A DNA stretch of 64,000 bases from Erwinia sp. 198 (GTDB lineage Bacteria > Pseudomonadota > Gammaproteobacteria > Enterobacterales > Enterobacteriaceae), in contig NZ_RHUM01000008.1 in assembly GCF_003937915.1 (NCBI RefSeq), positions 175,631-239,630 of the forward strand. The letters are read 5' to 3'. Shown here in pieces: positions 46,512 through 56,349 of the stretch. The notes below the pieces were generated by a model. That model worked only from the letters and a program-made list of their open reading frames with translations. It was not told where the DNA came from and did no database searches. Both the position numbers and the translations under genes were made by a program. The stretch's first letter is position 1, and each line of letters starts with the position of its first letter.

Positions 46512-48531
46512 TCTGCGCGACGTCATTACGCAAACGGAGCAGCTACAGCGGCAGGGAATGCGCAGGCTGATGGTTATCAGCGGCGAGGCGGAGTGGTGCC
46601 AGCAGCAGGCGCAGCAGTGGCTATCGCTGCTGCCCGGCGACTGGCTGTGGCTTGGCGATGCGCCGCAGAGTCCACTGCACTGCGCGCCCGAAGCGGTGCG
46701 GACGCTGCTGGGGCAGGAGTTTCTGCACGCCGTGTTTGACGCGCGTCACGGCTTCAACGCCGAGGCGCTGGCGGTGCTGGCGGGCACGCTGAAAGCGGGA
46801 AGCTGGCTGCTGATGCTGGTGCCGGAATGGGCCAGCTGGATAACGCAACCCGATAAAGATTCGCTGCGCTGGGGCGATACCGACACGCCGATAGCCACGC
46901 CCAATTTTGTCTCCCGCCTGCAAAAGCTGCTACTGGCCGATCCGCAGGCCGCGCGGTTTTGCCAGCATCAGGCACCCGTGCTGCCTGCGCCGCAGGTCGC
47001 GCCAGACTGGCAGCCCGATGACGACGGTCAGCAGCAGGCTCTGTTGGCGCAATTGCTGACGGCGAAACCGGGTATCTACGTGGTCACCGCGCCGCGAGGA
47101 CGAGGCAAATCCGCGCTTGCCGGGCTGCTTGCCGCCCGCTGGCCTGGCCGTGTACTTATCTCCGCCCCCGCGAAAGCCGCCACGGAGGTGCTGTCGACCT
47201 ACGCGGGCGACGCATTTGATTTTATCGCGCCGGACAGGCTGCTGGCACTCGGCCCGCAGGCGCGTCCACGGGATGTTGACTGGCTGCTGATTGACGAAGC
47301 GGCGGCCATCCCCGCGCCGATGCTTGAGCAGCTGGTCAGGCTTTTTCCGCGCACGCTGTTAACCACCACCCTGCAGGGTTATGAAGGAACGGGGCGCGGT
47401 TTTATGCTGAAGTTCTGCGACAGCCTGCCCAACGCGAAGCTGTGCCGTCTCGACCAGCCTTTACGCTGGTCGGTGCACGATCCGCTTGAGCAGTTTATCG
47501 ATCGCGCCTTGCTGTTCAGCGAAGCGGAGCCTGAAATTGTCAGCGCGCCGGTGCGCTTTTGTTTTCCGCAGCAGGCGGAATGGCAGAAAAAACCGGCGGT
47601 GCTGAAGGGGATTTATCAGCTGCTTGCCAGCGCGCACTACCGCACTTCGCCGATCGATCTTCGGCGCATGATGGACGCGCCGGGAATGCGCTTCAGCGCC
47701 GCGCTCCAGGCGGATAAAGTTCAGGGCGCGCTCTGGCTGGTAGAGGAAGGCGGATTAACGGCGGAGCTGGCGCAGGCCGTGTGGGCGGGACTGCGTCGTC
47801 CGGCAGGTAACCTGGTGGCGCAGTCGCTGGCGGCCCACGGCGGCTGGCCGGAAGCGGCGCAGATGCGCTCACGCCGTATCAGCCGCATCGCCATAATGCC
47901 CGCGCTACGGCGGCAGGGCGTCGGCAGGGAGATGGTGCGGCACAGCGTCAGTCAGGCGGAAGGGCTGGACTTTTTCTCGGTCAGTTTTGGCTATACGCCC
48001 TCGCTATGGCGTTTCTGGCAGGCCTGCGGGTTTCGGCTGGTGCGGGTGGGCACGCGAACGGAAGCGAGCAGCGGCTGCCATACCGCAATGGCGATACAGC
48101 CGCTGAGCGAGCGGGGAAGGGCGCTGGCCGACAGGGCGGAGCGTCGCCTGGCGCGCGACTGGCGCTGGCTGCGGCCTTTTCTTCATGACGTCGCGTTGAC
48201 GTACCCGGACGTTGAGGTCACGAGCCTGGATGAGGACGACTGGCGCGAGCTGGCGGGCTTTGCGTGGGCGCAGCGCTCGTTCGAGGCCGCTATCGGCGCG
48301 CTGGGCCGACTGCTGCAAAACGCCCCGCAGCCGCTGCCGTTATTACAGGGCGCGCTGACGGAAGGGCTGGCTCAGGCAGAGCTGGTGAAACTGTCGGGCC
48401 TGTCGGGGCGTAAGGCGTTGCTGAACGGCTGGCGGCAGGAGGCGGAACGGACGCTGACAGCGCTGGATAATGAGCGGGCAGAAGCATGGCGGCTAAAGAT
48501 AATGAAGACAGGGCAGTCGGACGCAAATTAA
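46492..48531 (+). CDS. tmcA: tRNA(Met) cytidine acetyltransferase
   Basis: 679 residues (E. coli 671). Makes N4-acetylcytidine at the wobble base of elongator tRNA-Met. Order: N-terminal DUF1726-like domain (about 1-165), RecD-type helicase module with Walker [14 protein letters not shown] and [16 protein letters not shown] domain (about 400-520, [24 protein letters not shown]), and a C-terminal tRNA-binding part. It starts with GTG at 46492 inside the end of ypfJ without a clear Shine-Dalgarno, so translation probably depends on ypfJ; a second in-frame GTG at 46504 is possible. Confidence 0.95.
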   Translation: MTLSVADLRDVITQTEQLQRQGMRRLMVISGEAEWCQQQAQQWLSLLPGDWLWLGDAPQSPLHCAPEAVRTLLGQEFLHAVFDARHGFNAEALAVLAGTLKAGSWLLMLVPEWASWITQPDKDSLRWGDTDTPIATPNFVSRLQKLLLADPQAARFCQHQAPVLPAPQVAPDWQPDDDGQQQALLAQLLTAKPGIYVVTAPRGRGKSALAGLLAARWPGRVLISAPAKAATEVLSTYAGDAFDFIAPDRLLALGPQARPRDVDWLLIDEAAAIPAPMLEQLVRLFPRTLLTTTLQGYEGTGRGFMLKFCDSLPNAKLCRLDQPLRWSVHDPLEQFIDRALLFSEAEPEIVSAPVRFCFPQQAEWQKKPAVLKGIYQLLASAHYRTSPIDLRRMMDAPGMRFSAALQADKVQGALWLVEEGGLTAELAQAVWAGLRRPAGNLVAQSLAAHGGWPEAAQMRSRRISRIAIMPALRRQGVGREMVRHSVSQAEGLDFFSVSFGYTPSLWRFWQACGFRLVRVGTRTEASSGCHTAMAIQPLSERGRALADRAERRLARDWRWLRPFLHDVALTYPDVEVTSLDEDDWRELAGFAWAQRSFEAAIGALGRLLQNAPQPLPLLQGALTEGLAQAELVKLSGLSGRKALLNGWRQEAERTLTALDNERAEAWRLKIMKTGQSDAN

Positions 48532-48532
48532 A

Positions 48533-48552
48533 ACAGGGGCCATCGCCCCTGT
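48533..48552. terminator. bidirectional terminator between tmcA and ypfN
   Basis: ACAGGGGC and GCCCCTGT form an 8-bp stem with loop CATC; T-rich sequence lies beyond it on both strands. Confidence 0.75.
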
Positions 48553-48555
48553 CGT

Positions 48556-48744
48556 TTATTTTTTCTTCGGCCAGTCGTCTTCATCGTCCCATTTATCGTT
48601 AAAATCACGATGCGGCGGCAGATCCGGGCGGTTATCCATATATTTTTTATGGTCAATACGCTTCAGGTCTTTATACACATTCATCAGAATGCCCACCATC
48701 AGCACAATCCCTATCAACCACCAGTACTCTTTCAGCCATTCCAT
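48556..48744 (-). CDS. ypfN: YpfN-like UPF0370 small membrane protein
   Basis: 62 residues (E. coli 66). One N-terminal membrane helix ([19 protein letters not shown]), then a charged tail with the conserved [20 protein letters not shown]. Function unknown; it sits just after dapE on the same strand, as in E. coli, with a 9-base gap. Confidence 0.94.
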   Translation of the reverse strand: MEWLKEYWWLIGIVLMVGILMNVYKDLKRIDHKKYMDNRPDLPPHRDFNDKWDDEDDWPKKK

Positions 48745-48753
48745 ATTTAATCC

Positions 48754-49881
48754 TTACGCTATCAATTGTTCCATAATGCGCTGATACATCCGACTCAGCA
48801 GCTGGAGGTCGGCGGCCTTAACGCACTCATTTATTTTGTGAATGGTGGCGTTGACCGGCCCTAACTCCACAACCTGCGCGCCCATACGGGCAATGAAGCG
48901 ACCGTCGGACGTGCCGCCGGTCGTCAGCAGCTGCGGCTTGATCTCATTATAGTGCTCAACGGCGTTTACCACCGCCTCGACCAGCTTGCCGGTGGAGGTT
49001 AAAAAAGGCTGGCCGGAAATCACCCAGTCGAGCGTATAGCGCAGCTGATGTCGATCCAACAGCTCCTGTACGCGCTGTTTAATCAGCGAGTCGGTCAGCT
49101 CGGTGCTGAAACGAAAATTAAACTGCACGAAAAACTCGCCGGGGATCACGTTGTTGCTACCGGTTCCCGCCTGGACATTGGCAATCTGCATGCTGGTTGG
49201 CGGGAAAAACTCGTTGCCCCGATCCCACTCTGTCGCCGTCAGCTCGTTCAGCGCAGGCAGCGCGCGATGTACCGGATTATCAGCGAGGTGCGGATAAGCG
49301 ACGTGGCCCTGTACGCCATGAATGGTCAGGTTGGCGGTCATCGAGCCGCGACGGCCGTTTTTCACCACGTCGCCCACGATTTCCGTGCTGGAAGGCTCGC
49401 CGACCAGGCAGTAGTCCAGGCGCTCGTTGCGCGCCATCAGCGTCTCGACAACTTTGACCGTGCCGTTTACGGCGCTGGCTTCTTCATCTGAGGTAATCAG
49501 AAAGGCCAGGCGGCCCTTGTGGTGCGGATGGGCGGCAACAAAACGCTCGGCGGCGACAACCATGGCGGCCAGCGAGCCTTTCATGTCCGCCGCGCCGCGT
49601 CCAAACAGCATGCCGTCGCGGATGGCGGGTTCAAACGGCGGGTTAATCCAGCGGTTGGCGTCACCTGCGGGCACCACGTCGGTATGCCCGGCAAACGCCA
49701 GCGTTTCGCCTTCGCCGCGCCATGCCCAGAAATTTTGCGTATCGCCAATATTCATCAATTCAACGGTAAAGCCCAGCGCCTTAAGGCGCTCGATCATCAC
49801 AGCCTGGCAACCGGCATCATCCGGGCTGAGGGAAGGGCGACGAATAAGCTGCTGCGTCAGCTCAATGACCGGACAATACAT
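48754..49881 (-). CDS. dapE: succinyl-diaminopimelate desuccinylase
   Basis: 375 residues, as in E. coli. M20 di-zinc hydrolase that gives L,L-diaminopimelate and succinate. Ligands are visible in [11 protein letters not shown] (His), [10 protein letters not shown] (bridging Asp), ITSDEEASA (catalytic Glu and ligand), CLVGEPSS and [12 protein letters not shown] (His). The start [20 protein letters not shown] at 49881 is conserved. The preceding ArsC-like gene ends 2 bases upstream. Confidence 0.98.
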   Translation of the reverse strand: MYCPVIELTQQLIRRPSLSPDDAGCQAVMIERLKALGFTVELMNIGDTQNFWAWRGEGETLAFAGHTDVVPAGDANRWINPPFEPAIRDGMLFGRGAADMKGSLAAMVVAAERFVAAHPHHKGRLAFLITSDEEASAVNGTVKVVETLMARNERLDYCLVGEPSSTEIVGDVVKNGRRGSMTANLTIHGVQGHVAYPHLADNPVHRALPALNELTATEWDRGNEFFPPTSMQIANVQAGTGSNNVIPGEFFVQFNFRFSTELTDSLIKQRVQELLDRHQLRYTLDWVISGQPFLTSTGKLVEAVVNAVEHYNEIKPQLLTTGGTSDGRFIARMGAQVVELGPVNATIHKINECVKAADLQLLSRMYQRIMEQLIA

Positions 49882-49883
49882 AA

Positions 49884-50243
49884 TCAGGACTTCTCCACGA
49901 TAAAAGATGAGTAAGCGGTTTCGTTAAAACCCAGCAGCATAGAGCCGTCGGCCCGGCAGAGCAATGGGCGTTTAATCATCGCCGGCTGTGCCAGCATAAG
50001 CTGCTGCGCGGCAGCCGCGTTGTCTACCGCGCTGCGCGTCGCTTCATCCAGCTTGCGCCAGGTGGTTCCACGCGTGTTCAGCAGCGCCTCCCAGCCCAGC
50101 GTATCGCTGAAGCGCCGGAGCAAATCCGCCTCCAGTCCGTCTGCGCGATAGTCGTGAAACTGGTAAGCTACACCGTTAGCGTCCAGGTACTTTCGTGCCT
50201 TTTTGATGGTGTCGCAGTTTTTAATGCCGTACATCGTCAGCAT
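49884..50243 (-). CDS. yffB: ArsC/Spx-family protein YffB
   Basis: 119 residues (E. coli YffB 118). Thioredoxin-fold protein; [18 protein letters not shown] has one Cys in the ArsC position and lacks the CXXC of Spx, [13 protein letters not shown] and [16 protein letters not shown] are family-specific. Biochemical role unsettled; glutathione-dependent thiol reduction has been proposed. The start at 50243 follows AAGGGAA; an ATG 33 bases earlier has no site. Forms a unit with dapE and ypfN. Confidence 0.93.
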   Translation of the reverse strand: MLTMYGIKNCDTIKKARKYLDANGVAYQFHDYRADGLEADLLRRFSDTLGWEALLNTRGTTWRKLDEATRSAVDNAAAAQQLMLAQPAMIKRPLLCRADGSMLLGFNETAYSSFIVEKS

Positions 50244-50375
50244 GGCGGGTTCCCTTCTATTTTCTGTGGGCTTCATCTATATTCGATACTGCTCAGGCGC
50301 TGAGTTTACAATGGATACGCCTGCGAGGCACGGAAGACGGCATAAACCCAGGAACAGAGGAGAGGGAGGGATAAT

Positions 50376-50570
50376 ATGAACTATATGGAAGCGTCTTCCG
50401 CCCATACGGTTGAAGAGACGAAATCGACAATTGTGATCGCCAGAAAAAAAGAGACCCGCTGCGATGAGTTTAATCACATCGTTGAAGCGGTACTGGCCGA
50501 GCATCCCGATGCCAAAACCCATATAGACAGCGAGAGCGGCGGCTACGACAAAATTATTGTGTTGAAGTAG
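50376..50570 (+). CDS. small protein of unknown function
   Basis: 64 residues, acidic and basic residues mixed, no signal or membrane helix. A very strong ribosome binding region (AGGAGAGGGAGGG, 50358-50370) lies 5 bases before the ATG, which makes it a likely real gene. Segments are KSTIVIARKKETRCDEFNHIVEAVLAEHPD and YDKIIVLK at the C-terminus, suggesting an alpha/beta fold. I do not recognise the family. Diverges from the dapE unit; followed by a hairpin and a repeat tract. Confidence 0.65.
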   Translation: MNYMEASSAHTVEETKSTIVIARKKETRCDEFNHIVEAVLAEHPDAKTHIDSESGGYDKIIVLK

Positions 50571-50579
50571 TAAAGGCGC

Positions 50580-50600
50580 GAGGGGGCTTCAGGCCCCCTC
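50580..50600 (+). repeat. GC-rich hairpin after the small gene
   Basis: GAGGGGGC (50580-50587) and GCCCCCTC (50593-50600) pair perfectly around TTCAG. It is followed by AAAAATTT instead of T, so it is probably an mRNA-protecting hairpin and not the terminator, which lies 120 bases further. Confidence 0.7.
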
Positions 50601-50616
50601 AAAAATTTCCCGTGTT

Positions 50617-50721
50617 TTATGCTTCGTATCCTGTGCTTCATGCCTCCTGCCTTCTACTGCTTACTGCTTACTGCTTACCGCGCGCTTCATACCTTGTACT
50701 TCGTGCCTGATGCCTCATACC
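50617..50721 (+). repeat. degenerate pyrimidine-rich repeat tract
   Basis: About six imperfect copies of a 13-14 base unit built on CTTCRTRYC (for example near 50621, 50635, 50685, 50698 and 50711, with a last copy inside the terminator stem) flank three perfect tandem copies of TACTGCT (50655-50675). No coding frame or known RNA is seen. It forms part of the 3' untranslated region of the small gene upstream or an independent RNA. Confidence 0.65.
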
Positions 50722-50750
50722 GCGGGCTTCGTATCTGAAGCCCGCTTTTT
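50722..50750 (+). terminator. rho-independent terminator ending the repeat tract
   Basis: GCGGGCTTC and GAAGCCCGC form a perfect 9-bp stem with loop GTATCT, followed by five T. It ends transcription from the 64-residue gene or from an RNA starting in the tract. Confidence 0.88.
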
Positions 50751-50927
50751 GTCTTGCCAAATGCTTTTTTCTGTCACGTCAGCCTAATCAAGCGGTTAGC
50801 CGATTCTGCGCTCCCTGATGATAAGCAGGCTATTAATTCTCTTAAAAATCAACCGATAAGAAATGTGCGCGGCCGCACATTTTAAGATAATTCTTAATTT
50901 TACACCCCTGTCCATGGCCGAAAGTTG

Positions 50928-50957
50928 TTCACTTTGCCTTAGGAATAATCCTATAAT
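50928..50957 (+). promoter_or_regulatory. ypfM promoter
   Basis: TTCACT (50928-50933, 4 of 6 to TTGACA) and a perfect TATAAT (50952-50957) with an 18-base spacer lie 28 bases before ypfM. Confidence 0.65.
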
Positions 50958-50985
50958 GACCACAACACAACGAGAGAGGTGATGT

Positions 50986-51048
50986 ATGATTGATTTAGAA
51001 CTGGGGAACTGGAAAGACTTTATCGAAACGATGTTGACTCGTAAGTAA
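50986..51048 (+). CDS. ypfM: YpfM small protein
   Basis: A 20-codon gene, MIDLELGNWKDFIETMLTRK, almost the same as the 19-residue YpfM of E. coli (ELGNWKDFIE is shared), in the same place between the dapE/yffB unit and acrD. AGAGAGG precedes the ATG, and a good sigma-70 promoter lies just upstream. YpfM is an expressed small protein of unknown function in E. coli. Confidence 0.9.
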   Translation: MIDLELGNWKDFIETMLTRK

Positions 51049-51112
51049 CACATTCATAAAGAAAAGCCCGGCAGTGTGCCAGCAAGCTTTACCTACAGTA
51101 ACCGAATTTAAA

Positions 51113-51136
51113 AAAGGCAGCCTTCCGGCTGCCTTT
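51113..51136. terminator. terminator between ypfM and acrD
   Basis: AAAGGCAGCC and GGCTGCCTTT form a perfect 10-bp stem with loop TTCC. On the minus strand six T follow in all, making it the terminator of acrD; on the plus strand it may end ypfM. Confidence 0.85.
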
Positions 51137-51142
51137 GCTCTT

Positions 51143-54100
51143 TTATGCGACCGGCCTCTCCTTTAACGGAAAGCGTCGGCGTACCAGCACAAAGAAAATC
51201 GGCACGAAAAACAGCGCCAGCACGGTGGCGGCAATCATCCCGCCCATCACGCCCGTGCCTACCGCATGCTGGCTGCTGGAGCCTGCGCCGCTGCCGACGG
51301 TCATCGGCAGCACGCCAAAAATAAAGGCCAGCGACGTCATCAGAATAGGGCGCAGGCGTTGACGCGAGGCTTCCAGCGTCGCCTCCAGCAAATCGCGTCC
51401 TTTACTGTTCATCTCGTTAGCAAACTCCACGATAAGAATGGCGTTTTTCGCCGACAGCCCGATCACCGTCAGCAGCCCTACCTGGAAATAGACGTCGTTT
51501 TCCAGCCCGCGCAGCCAGGTCGCCGCCAGCGCGCCTGCTACGCCCAGCGGTACGACCAGCATTACGGAGAAAGGCACCGACCAGCTTTCATAAAGCGCCG
51601 CCAGACAAAGAAAAACCACCAGCAGAGAAATGGCATAGAGCGCGGGCGCCTGAGAGCCGCTCATCCGCTCCTGAAACGACGCGCCGGTCCACTGCACGCC
51701 AAAACCGGTCGGCAGCTTGCTGACCAGTTGCTCCATGCTGTCCATAGCGGTGCCGGTGCTGACGCCCTGAGCGGGTTCGCCAACGATTTCTACCGACGAG
51801 TAGCCGTTATAGCGTTCCAGACGCGGCGAGCCGGTTTCCCAGCGGGTGCTGGCGAAAGCGGAAAAGGGCACCATGCCGCCGCTGCTGTTGCGTACGTACC
51901 ATTTATTGATATCGTCCGGCAACATGCGGAAAGGTGCGGCCGCCTGAACGTAGACTTTTTTTACGCGCCCGCGATCGAGAAAGTCATTAACATAGGTCGA
52001 TCCCCAGCCGGTGGTGAGCGTATCGTTGATATCATCCACGGACACGCCCAGCGCCTGCGCCTTGTGCCAATCGATATCGATCCGCAGCTGCGGCGTATCG
52101 TCCAGCCCGTTATGACGCACGCGAGCCAGTGACGGATTGCTCTCCGCCATCGTCAGCAGCCGATCGCGAGCCTGCATCAGCGCGTCGTGACCCAGACCGG
52201 CATGATCCTGTAATTCCATATCAAAACCGGCCGAGTTGCCCATGCCCGTGATGGCGGGCGGGCTGCTGGCAATAACCCGGCCCTCGCGAACGTTTTTAAA
52301 GGCCGCGGTCGCGCGTTCAATAATGGCAAACGAGCTGTTGTCCTCGCCCGGCCGATCCCGCCAGTCTTTCAGCCGCACAAACATGCGCGCCACGTTCTGC
52401 CCGTTGCCGCCTGGCCCGGCGCCGATGGTTGAAAACACCGACAGCACGTTATCCTTTTCCTGAGTCAGATAATATTGCTCAACTTTATTCACCACTTTAT
52501 TCGTCTGTTGCAGCGTGGATCCTGGCGGTAGCTGCACCTGAGTGGTAAAGACGCCGCGATCTTCCAGCGGCAGAAAAGAGGTCGGCAGATGCAGGAAAAG
52601 CAGCGCCATACCGGCGATAAGCAGCACATAGAGCAGCAGCCAGCGTCCCGCTTTCGCCACGATGCGCCCTACGCCGCGCTTATAGCGATCTGCGTTACGG
52701 TTAAAGGTGCGGTTAAACCAGCCGAAGGATCCTCGTGGTTCATGATGTGCGCCCGGCGTAAGCGGTTTTAACAGCGTGGCGCAAAGAGCGGGCGTCAGCA
52801 CCATCGCCACCAGCACGGAAAGCACCATCGCGGAAACGATAGTGATGGAAAACTGCCGGTAAATCGCGCCGGTGGTGCCGCCAAAAAAGGCCATCGGCAC
52901 GAAAACGGCGGAGAGCACCAGCGCTATCCCCACCAGCGCGCCCTGAATTTGCCCCATCGACTTACGTGTGGCCTCGCGCGGCGACAGGTCTTCCTCACTC
53001 ATGATTCGCTCGACGTTTTCCACCACCACAATCGCGTCGTCCACCAGCAGGCCGATCGCCAACACCATTGCAAACATCGTTAGCGTGTTGATACTGAACC
53101 CGCAGGCGGAGAGAATGGCGAAGGTGCCAAGCAGCACCACAGGCACGGCGATAGTGGGAATCAGCGTGGCGCGAAAATTCTGCAAAAACAGGTACATCAC
53201 TACGAACACCAGGACGATGGCCTCCAGCAGCGTTTTCACCACGTCCTCGATAGAGGCGACCACGAAAGGCGTGGTTTCATAAGCGATCTCCGCCTTAAGG
53301 CCGGGCGGGAAATAGTGGGAAAGTTCTGCGATCCGCGCTCTGACCAGCCTGTCCGTTTGCAGCTCGTTCGCGCCCGAAGCCAGCTTCACGCCCAGACCCG
53401 AAGCGGCCTGGCCATTGTACTGGCTCAGATAGTCATATTTTTCCGCGCCCAATGCCACCTGCGCCACGTCGCCCAGCCGCACCGCCGAACCATCCTGGTT
53501 TACGCGCAGCGTAATCTGACGGAACTGCTCGGGCGTGGTCAGTAACGACTGAGAGTTAATAGTAGCGTTGAGCGCCTGGCGTTCTACGGAAGGCAGGCCG
53601 CCCAGCTGGCCTACGGCGACCTGGCTGTTTTGCGATTCGATGGCGCTGACGATATCGGAGGTGGTCAGCGCATAGTCGATCAATTTGTCAGGATTGAGCC
53701 AGATCCGCATGGCGTATTGCGAGCCGTAGGCGTCTACCTGGCCCACGCCGTCGATGCGGCTCAACGGATCCTGCACGTTGCTGGCGACGTAATCCGCAAT
53801 GTCCTGTTTGTCCATGCTGCCGTCGGTAGAGACGAAGGCCACCATCAGGATATTGGTGTCGCCGGTTTTGGTTACCGTCACTCCCTGAGACTGCACGGCC
53901 TGAGGCAGCTTGCGCAGCGCGGTTTGCAGCTGGTTTTGCACCTGCTGGCGCGCCTCGTCGGGATTGGTGCCCGCGACGAAAGTCAGCGTAATCGTCGCCT
54001 GGCCGGTATTGCTGCTCTGCGAAGACATGTACATCAGGTTATCGATGCCGGTCATATTCTGCTCGATTACCTGGGTAACCGTATTTTCCAGCGTCTGCGC

Positions 54101-54259
54101 GGAAGCGCCGGGATAGTTAGCGGTAATACGGACGTTAGGCGGCGCCAGCGCCGGATATTGCTCTACGGGCAGCGAAAAAATAGCCAGAGTACCGGTCAGA
54201 CACAGCAAAATCGCTATCACCCACGCAAATATGGGGCGATCGATAAAAAAATTCGCCAT
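51143..54259 (-). CDS. acrD: RND multidrug efflux pump AcrD
   Basis: 1038 residues (E. coli 1037). Inner-membrane proton-driven pump that works with AcrA and TolC to export aminoglycosides and anionic drugs. [23 protein letters not shown], twelve membrane helices, the proton-relay [16 protein letters not shown] in helix 4 and [14 protein letters not shown] in helix 10, and two large periplasmic porter loops are complete. AcrD-like segments such as [17 protein letters not shown] support the name over AcrB. Start 54259 gives the conserved N-terminus; an upstream start at 54334 adds 25 unrelated residues. A BaeR-like box lies 117 bases upstream. Confidence 0.96.
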   Translation of the reverse strand: MANFFIDRPIFAWVIAILLCLTGTLAIFSLPVEQYPALAPPNVRITANYPGASAQTLENTVTQVIEQNMTGIDNLMYMSSQSSNTGQATITLTFVAGTNPDEARQQVQNQLQTALRKLPQAVQSQGVTVTKTGDTNILMVAFVSTDGSMDKQDIADYVASNVQDPLSRIDGVGQVDAYGSQYAMRIWLNPDKLIDYALTTSDIVSAIESQNSQVAVGQLGGLPSVERQALNATINSQSLLTTPEQFRQITLRVNQDGSAVRLGDVAQVALGAEKYDYLSQYNGQAASGLGVKLASGANELQTDRLVRARIAELSHYFPPGLKAEIAYETTPFVVASIEDVVKTLLEAIVLVFVVMYLFLQNFRATLIPTIAVPVVLLGTFAILSACGFSINTLTMFAMVLAIGLLVDDAIVVVENVERIMSEEDLSPREATRKSMGQIQGALVGIALVLSAVFVPMAFFGGTTGAIYRQFSITIVSAMVLSVLVAMVLTPALCATLLKPLTPGAHHEPRGSFGWFNRTFNRNADRYKRGVGRIVAKAGRWLLLYVLLIAGMALLFLHLPTSFLPLEDRGVFTTQVQLPPGSTLQQTNKVVNKVEQYYLTQEKDNVLSVFSTIGAGPGGNGQNVARMFVRLKDWRDRPGEDNSSFAIIERATAAFKNVREGRVIASSPPAITGMGNSAGFDMELQDHAGLGHDALMQARDRLLTMAESNPSLARVRHNGLDDTPQLRIDIDWHKAQALGVSVDDINDTLTTGWGSTYVNDFLDRGRVKKVYVQAAAPFRMLPDDINKWYVRNSSGGMVPFSAFASTRWETGSPRLERYNGYSSVEIVGEPAQGVSTGTAMDSMEQLVSKLPTGFGVQWTGASFQERMSGSQAPALYAISLLVVFLCLAALYESWSVPFSVMLVVPLGVAGALAATWLRGLENDVYFQVGLLTVIGLSAKNAILIVEFANEMNSKGRDLLEATLEASRQRLRPILMTSLAFIFGVLPMTVGSGAGSSSQHAVGTGVMGGMIAATVLALFFVPIFFVLVRRRFPLKERPVA

Positions 54260-54375
54260 CAGCGGCTCCAGGCTAGCGTCGGGAAAGGTTACGACCGGGC
54301 GACACCGTGCAGAATGCATCGCTGCCCGTAACAAAGCGTTTAAGCAGAGCGTTTCACTTTACCCGGCGTCCCTGG

Positions 54376-54393
54376 CGGAATCGTGGAGAAAAT
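54376..54393 (-). promoter_or_regulatory. BaeR-like box upstream of acrD
   Basis: On the minus strand ATTTTCTCCACGATTCCG matches the BaeR box TTTTTCTCCATDATTGGC at 13 of 18 positions, including TTTTCTCCA. BaeSR activates acrD under envelope stress in E. coli. Confidence 0.6.
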
Positions 54394-54439
54394 GAGGATA
54401 AAATGTAAATTACCATGCAAAATTCCAGCGCCGCGCGCC

Positions 54440-55954
54440 TTAGCTTTTGTCCGGCACAAAACGGAGGAGCACCTGCGTGCCGCCTTGCGCCTGCGGGGTG
54501 ATGTCCAGCTGCGCGTTCAGACTTTTTGCTCGCTCCTGCATTATAGCCAAACCGTAGTGGCCGGGTTTGGCGTCGGCCAGGCGAAATCCCTGGCCGTTAT
54601 CGCTGATCTCTATCTGTAGCAAATCGGCGGCCGACTGCGTAACGCTTACCGCAATGTCGCTGGCGCGCGCGTGGCGGATAGCGTTGAGCAGCGCTTCCCG
54701 GACAATTTGTAAAACATGTACCTGCTGTTGCGCATTCAGACGCTGCTGCCGCGCCTCGCTGATAAGCTTAATATCCGTTTCCGTTTGCCGGTTAAGCTGC
54801 GCGACGACCTGTCCCAGCGCGGTTGTGAGGTCGGCCGGCTCCACCGACAGACGAAAAGTGGTCAGCAGTTCGCGCAGCTGGCGATTGGCCTCGGCCAGCG
54901 CCACATCGATTTCGCCGACGATAGCCGCCGGCGGCGTCTCTTTGTCGACCACGCGCTTCAGCCGCGCCAGCTGAATGCGCAGGTAAACCAGCGACTGCGC
55001 CAGGGAATCGTGCAGCTCTCTGGCGATAGTGGCGCGCTCTTCCATCAGCAGCAAATGGCGGCCTTTTTCTTCGGCGTCGTCCAGCTGTAACGAGCGGCCC
55101 AGCATCGTCGCCAGCCCCTGCATCAGCGAGGGTTCGCTGGCACTCGCCTGCCAGCGCAGCACCCCCCCTTGCGTCTGCTCCAGCGGCAGGCTGTGCCAGG
55201 CGAGGCCTTTATCCTCCAGGCCTGCGGTCAGCTGCCAGCGAGGCGCCACGTCCAGAGCGATAATCGGCAGATTTTCATGCTCTTTCGCCAGCTCAAGCAC
55301 CTGCGCATAGGCTTTATCGTGTCCACGCAGCATTTCGGAGCAGCGATAAAGCAGTTTCAGGCGGCGATTCGCCTGGCGCAGATCGCCGGTTCGCTCTTTA
55401 ACCGCCTGTTCAAGCCACAGATACTGTTTTTCCAAATCGCCCGACATGCGGGCAAAGGCTTTCGCCAGCAAGGCAATCGCAATAAAGCCCAGCAGACAGG
55501 CAGCCGTCACCAGTTTCATTTTCAGCTCCGCCCAGCGCTGCAGGGCAAGCACAAACCCATCTATCTGCGCGACATAGTGCGGGACATGCTGCCGGAAGCG
55601 GTGACCATCGTCGCTGGTCAGTTCGGGCTGTAGCTTTTGCCAGGCCGTCAGCATTTCGTGATAGCGCGCTTTAACATTGTTTGGCACCCAGGCATGCTGC
55701 AGCGAAAGCAGCACCGGCGCCTGAAGCGACTGCTGATAGCTGAGGATATCGCTGTCCAGCGAGGGCGAGCGTGTTGCGGCGTCCAGCGCCAGACGGTAGC
55801 TCTGCATGCGCAGCGAACCGGCCATATTGAGCGCCTCGGCATCGCGCAGGCTGGCTGAAAGCGTCAGCAGCGCCAGAAAAGAACAGCACACGGCCAGCAG
55901 CACGATAGCGAACAGCGCGCGGGCCAGGCTGCGGGTAACGGAACGTTTTAACAT
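54440..55954 (-). CDS. narQ: nitrate/nitrite sensor kinase NarQ lacking most of the HAMP domain
   Basis: 504 residues against 566 in E. coli. The N-terminal helix and periplasmic four-helix sensor are present, with the nitrate-binding P-box (LRDAEALNMAGSLRMQSYRL). The second membrane helix (LVTAACLLGFIAIAL) runs straight into LAKAFARMSGDL, which corresponds to the end of HAMP in E. coli; about 46 residues of HAMP are absent. The signalling helix, GAF-like region, H-box (MEERATIARELHDSLAQSLVYL) and ATPase domain (NAIRHARAS, DNGQGF) are intact. GGGAG lies 6 bases before the ATG. The regulator gene is not in the window. Confidence 0.93.
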   Translation of the reverse strand: MLKRSVTRSLARALFAIVLLAVCCSFLALLTLSASLRDAEALNMAGSLRMQSYRLALDAATRSPSLDSDILSYQQSLQAPVLLSLQHAWVPNNVKARYHEMLTAWQKLQPELTSDDGHRFRQHVPHYVAQIDGFVLALQRWAELKMKLVTAACLLGFIAIALLAKAFARMSGDLEKQYLWLEQAVKERTGDLRQANRRLKLLYRCSEMLRGHDKAYAQVLELAKEHENLPIIALDVAPRWQLTAGLEDKGLAWHSLPLEQTQGGVLRWQASASEPSLMQGLATMLGRSLQLDDAEEKGRHLLLMEERATIARELHDSLAQSLVYLRIQLARLKRVVDKETPPAAIVGEIDVALAEANRQLRELLTTFRLSVEPADLTTALGQVVAQLNRQTETDIKLISEARQQRLNAQQQVHVLQIVREALLNAIRHARASDIAVSVTQSAADLLQIEISDNGQGFRLADAKPGHYGLAIMQERAKSLNAQLDITPQAQGGTQVLLRFVPDKS

Positions 55955-56349
55955 GCAATGCTCCCGTAAAGGCCGTTAACGCTGCGGATAGCGTCATCCG
56001 CCAGCGTCAGCCAGGTAAGGCCTGCCGCAGTATAAGCTTTTTCCCACGCGGAGCAGCGAACGAACGCCGGCGCTTTGCGAAAGATCAAAAGTGTGCGGTC
56101 GCACGCTTGAAGCCAGACGCGGCGGCGGGTAAAGTTAAAAAGGTGTCGTGAAACCGCGCTGCGCATTAATACAAAGTTACATCCTGCAGAAAAAGTAACT
56201 TTCATTGACGCTTCTTTGTATAAATGTTTGCCATGCACACATTCCTTTAACGCTTTTACCGCGTGCTTACCCTGCTTTGCAACCCATCCACCATAGTTAA
56301 CGCCGTATCCCGAATCATGCTATCCGCTAATCCGGATAAGGAGCTAACT
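55955..56349. other. intergenic region between divergent narQ and the DUF1471 gene
   Basis: 395 bases with no supported gene. AAGGAG (56338-56343) is the ribosome binding site of the rightward gene; TATCC/GGATA arms just before it could form a small leader hairpin. Confidence 0.4.

Noticed and set aside
50617-50721. CRISPR array
   Set aside because: Units are only 7-14 bases, degenerate and without unique spacers of constant length; no cas genes are nearby.
55948-56238. 96-codon frame upstream of narQ on the minus strand
   Set aside because: Overlaps the narQ start and its ribosome binding site, without its own; composition is not convincing.
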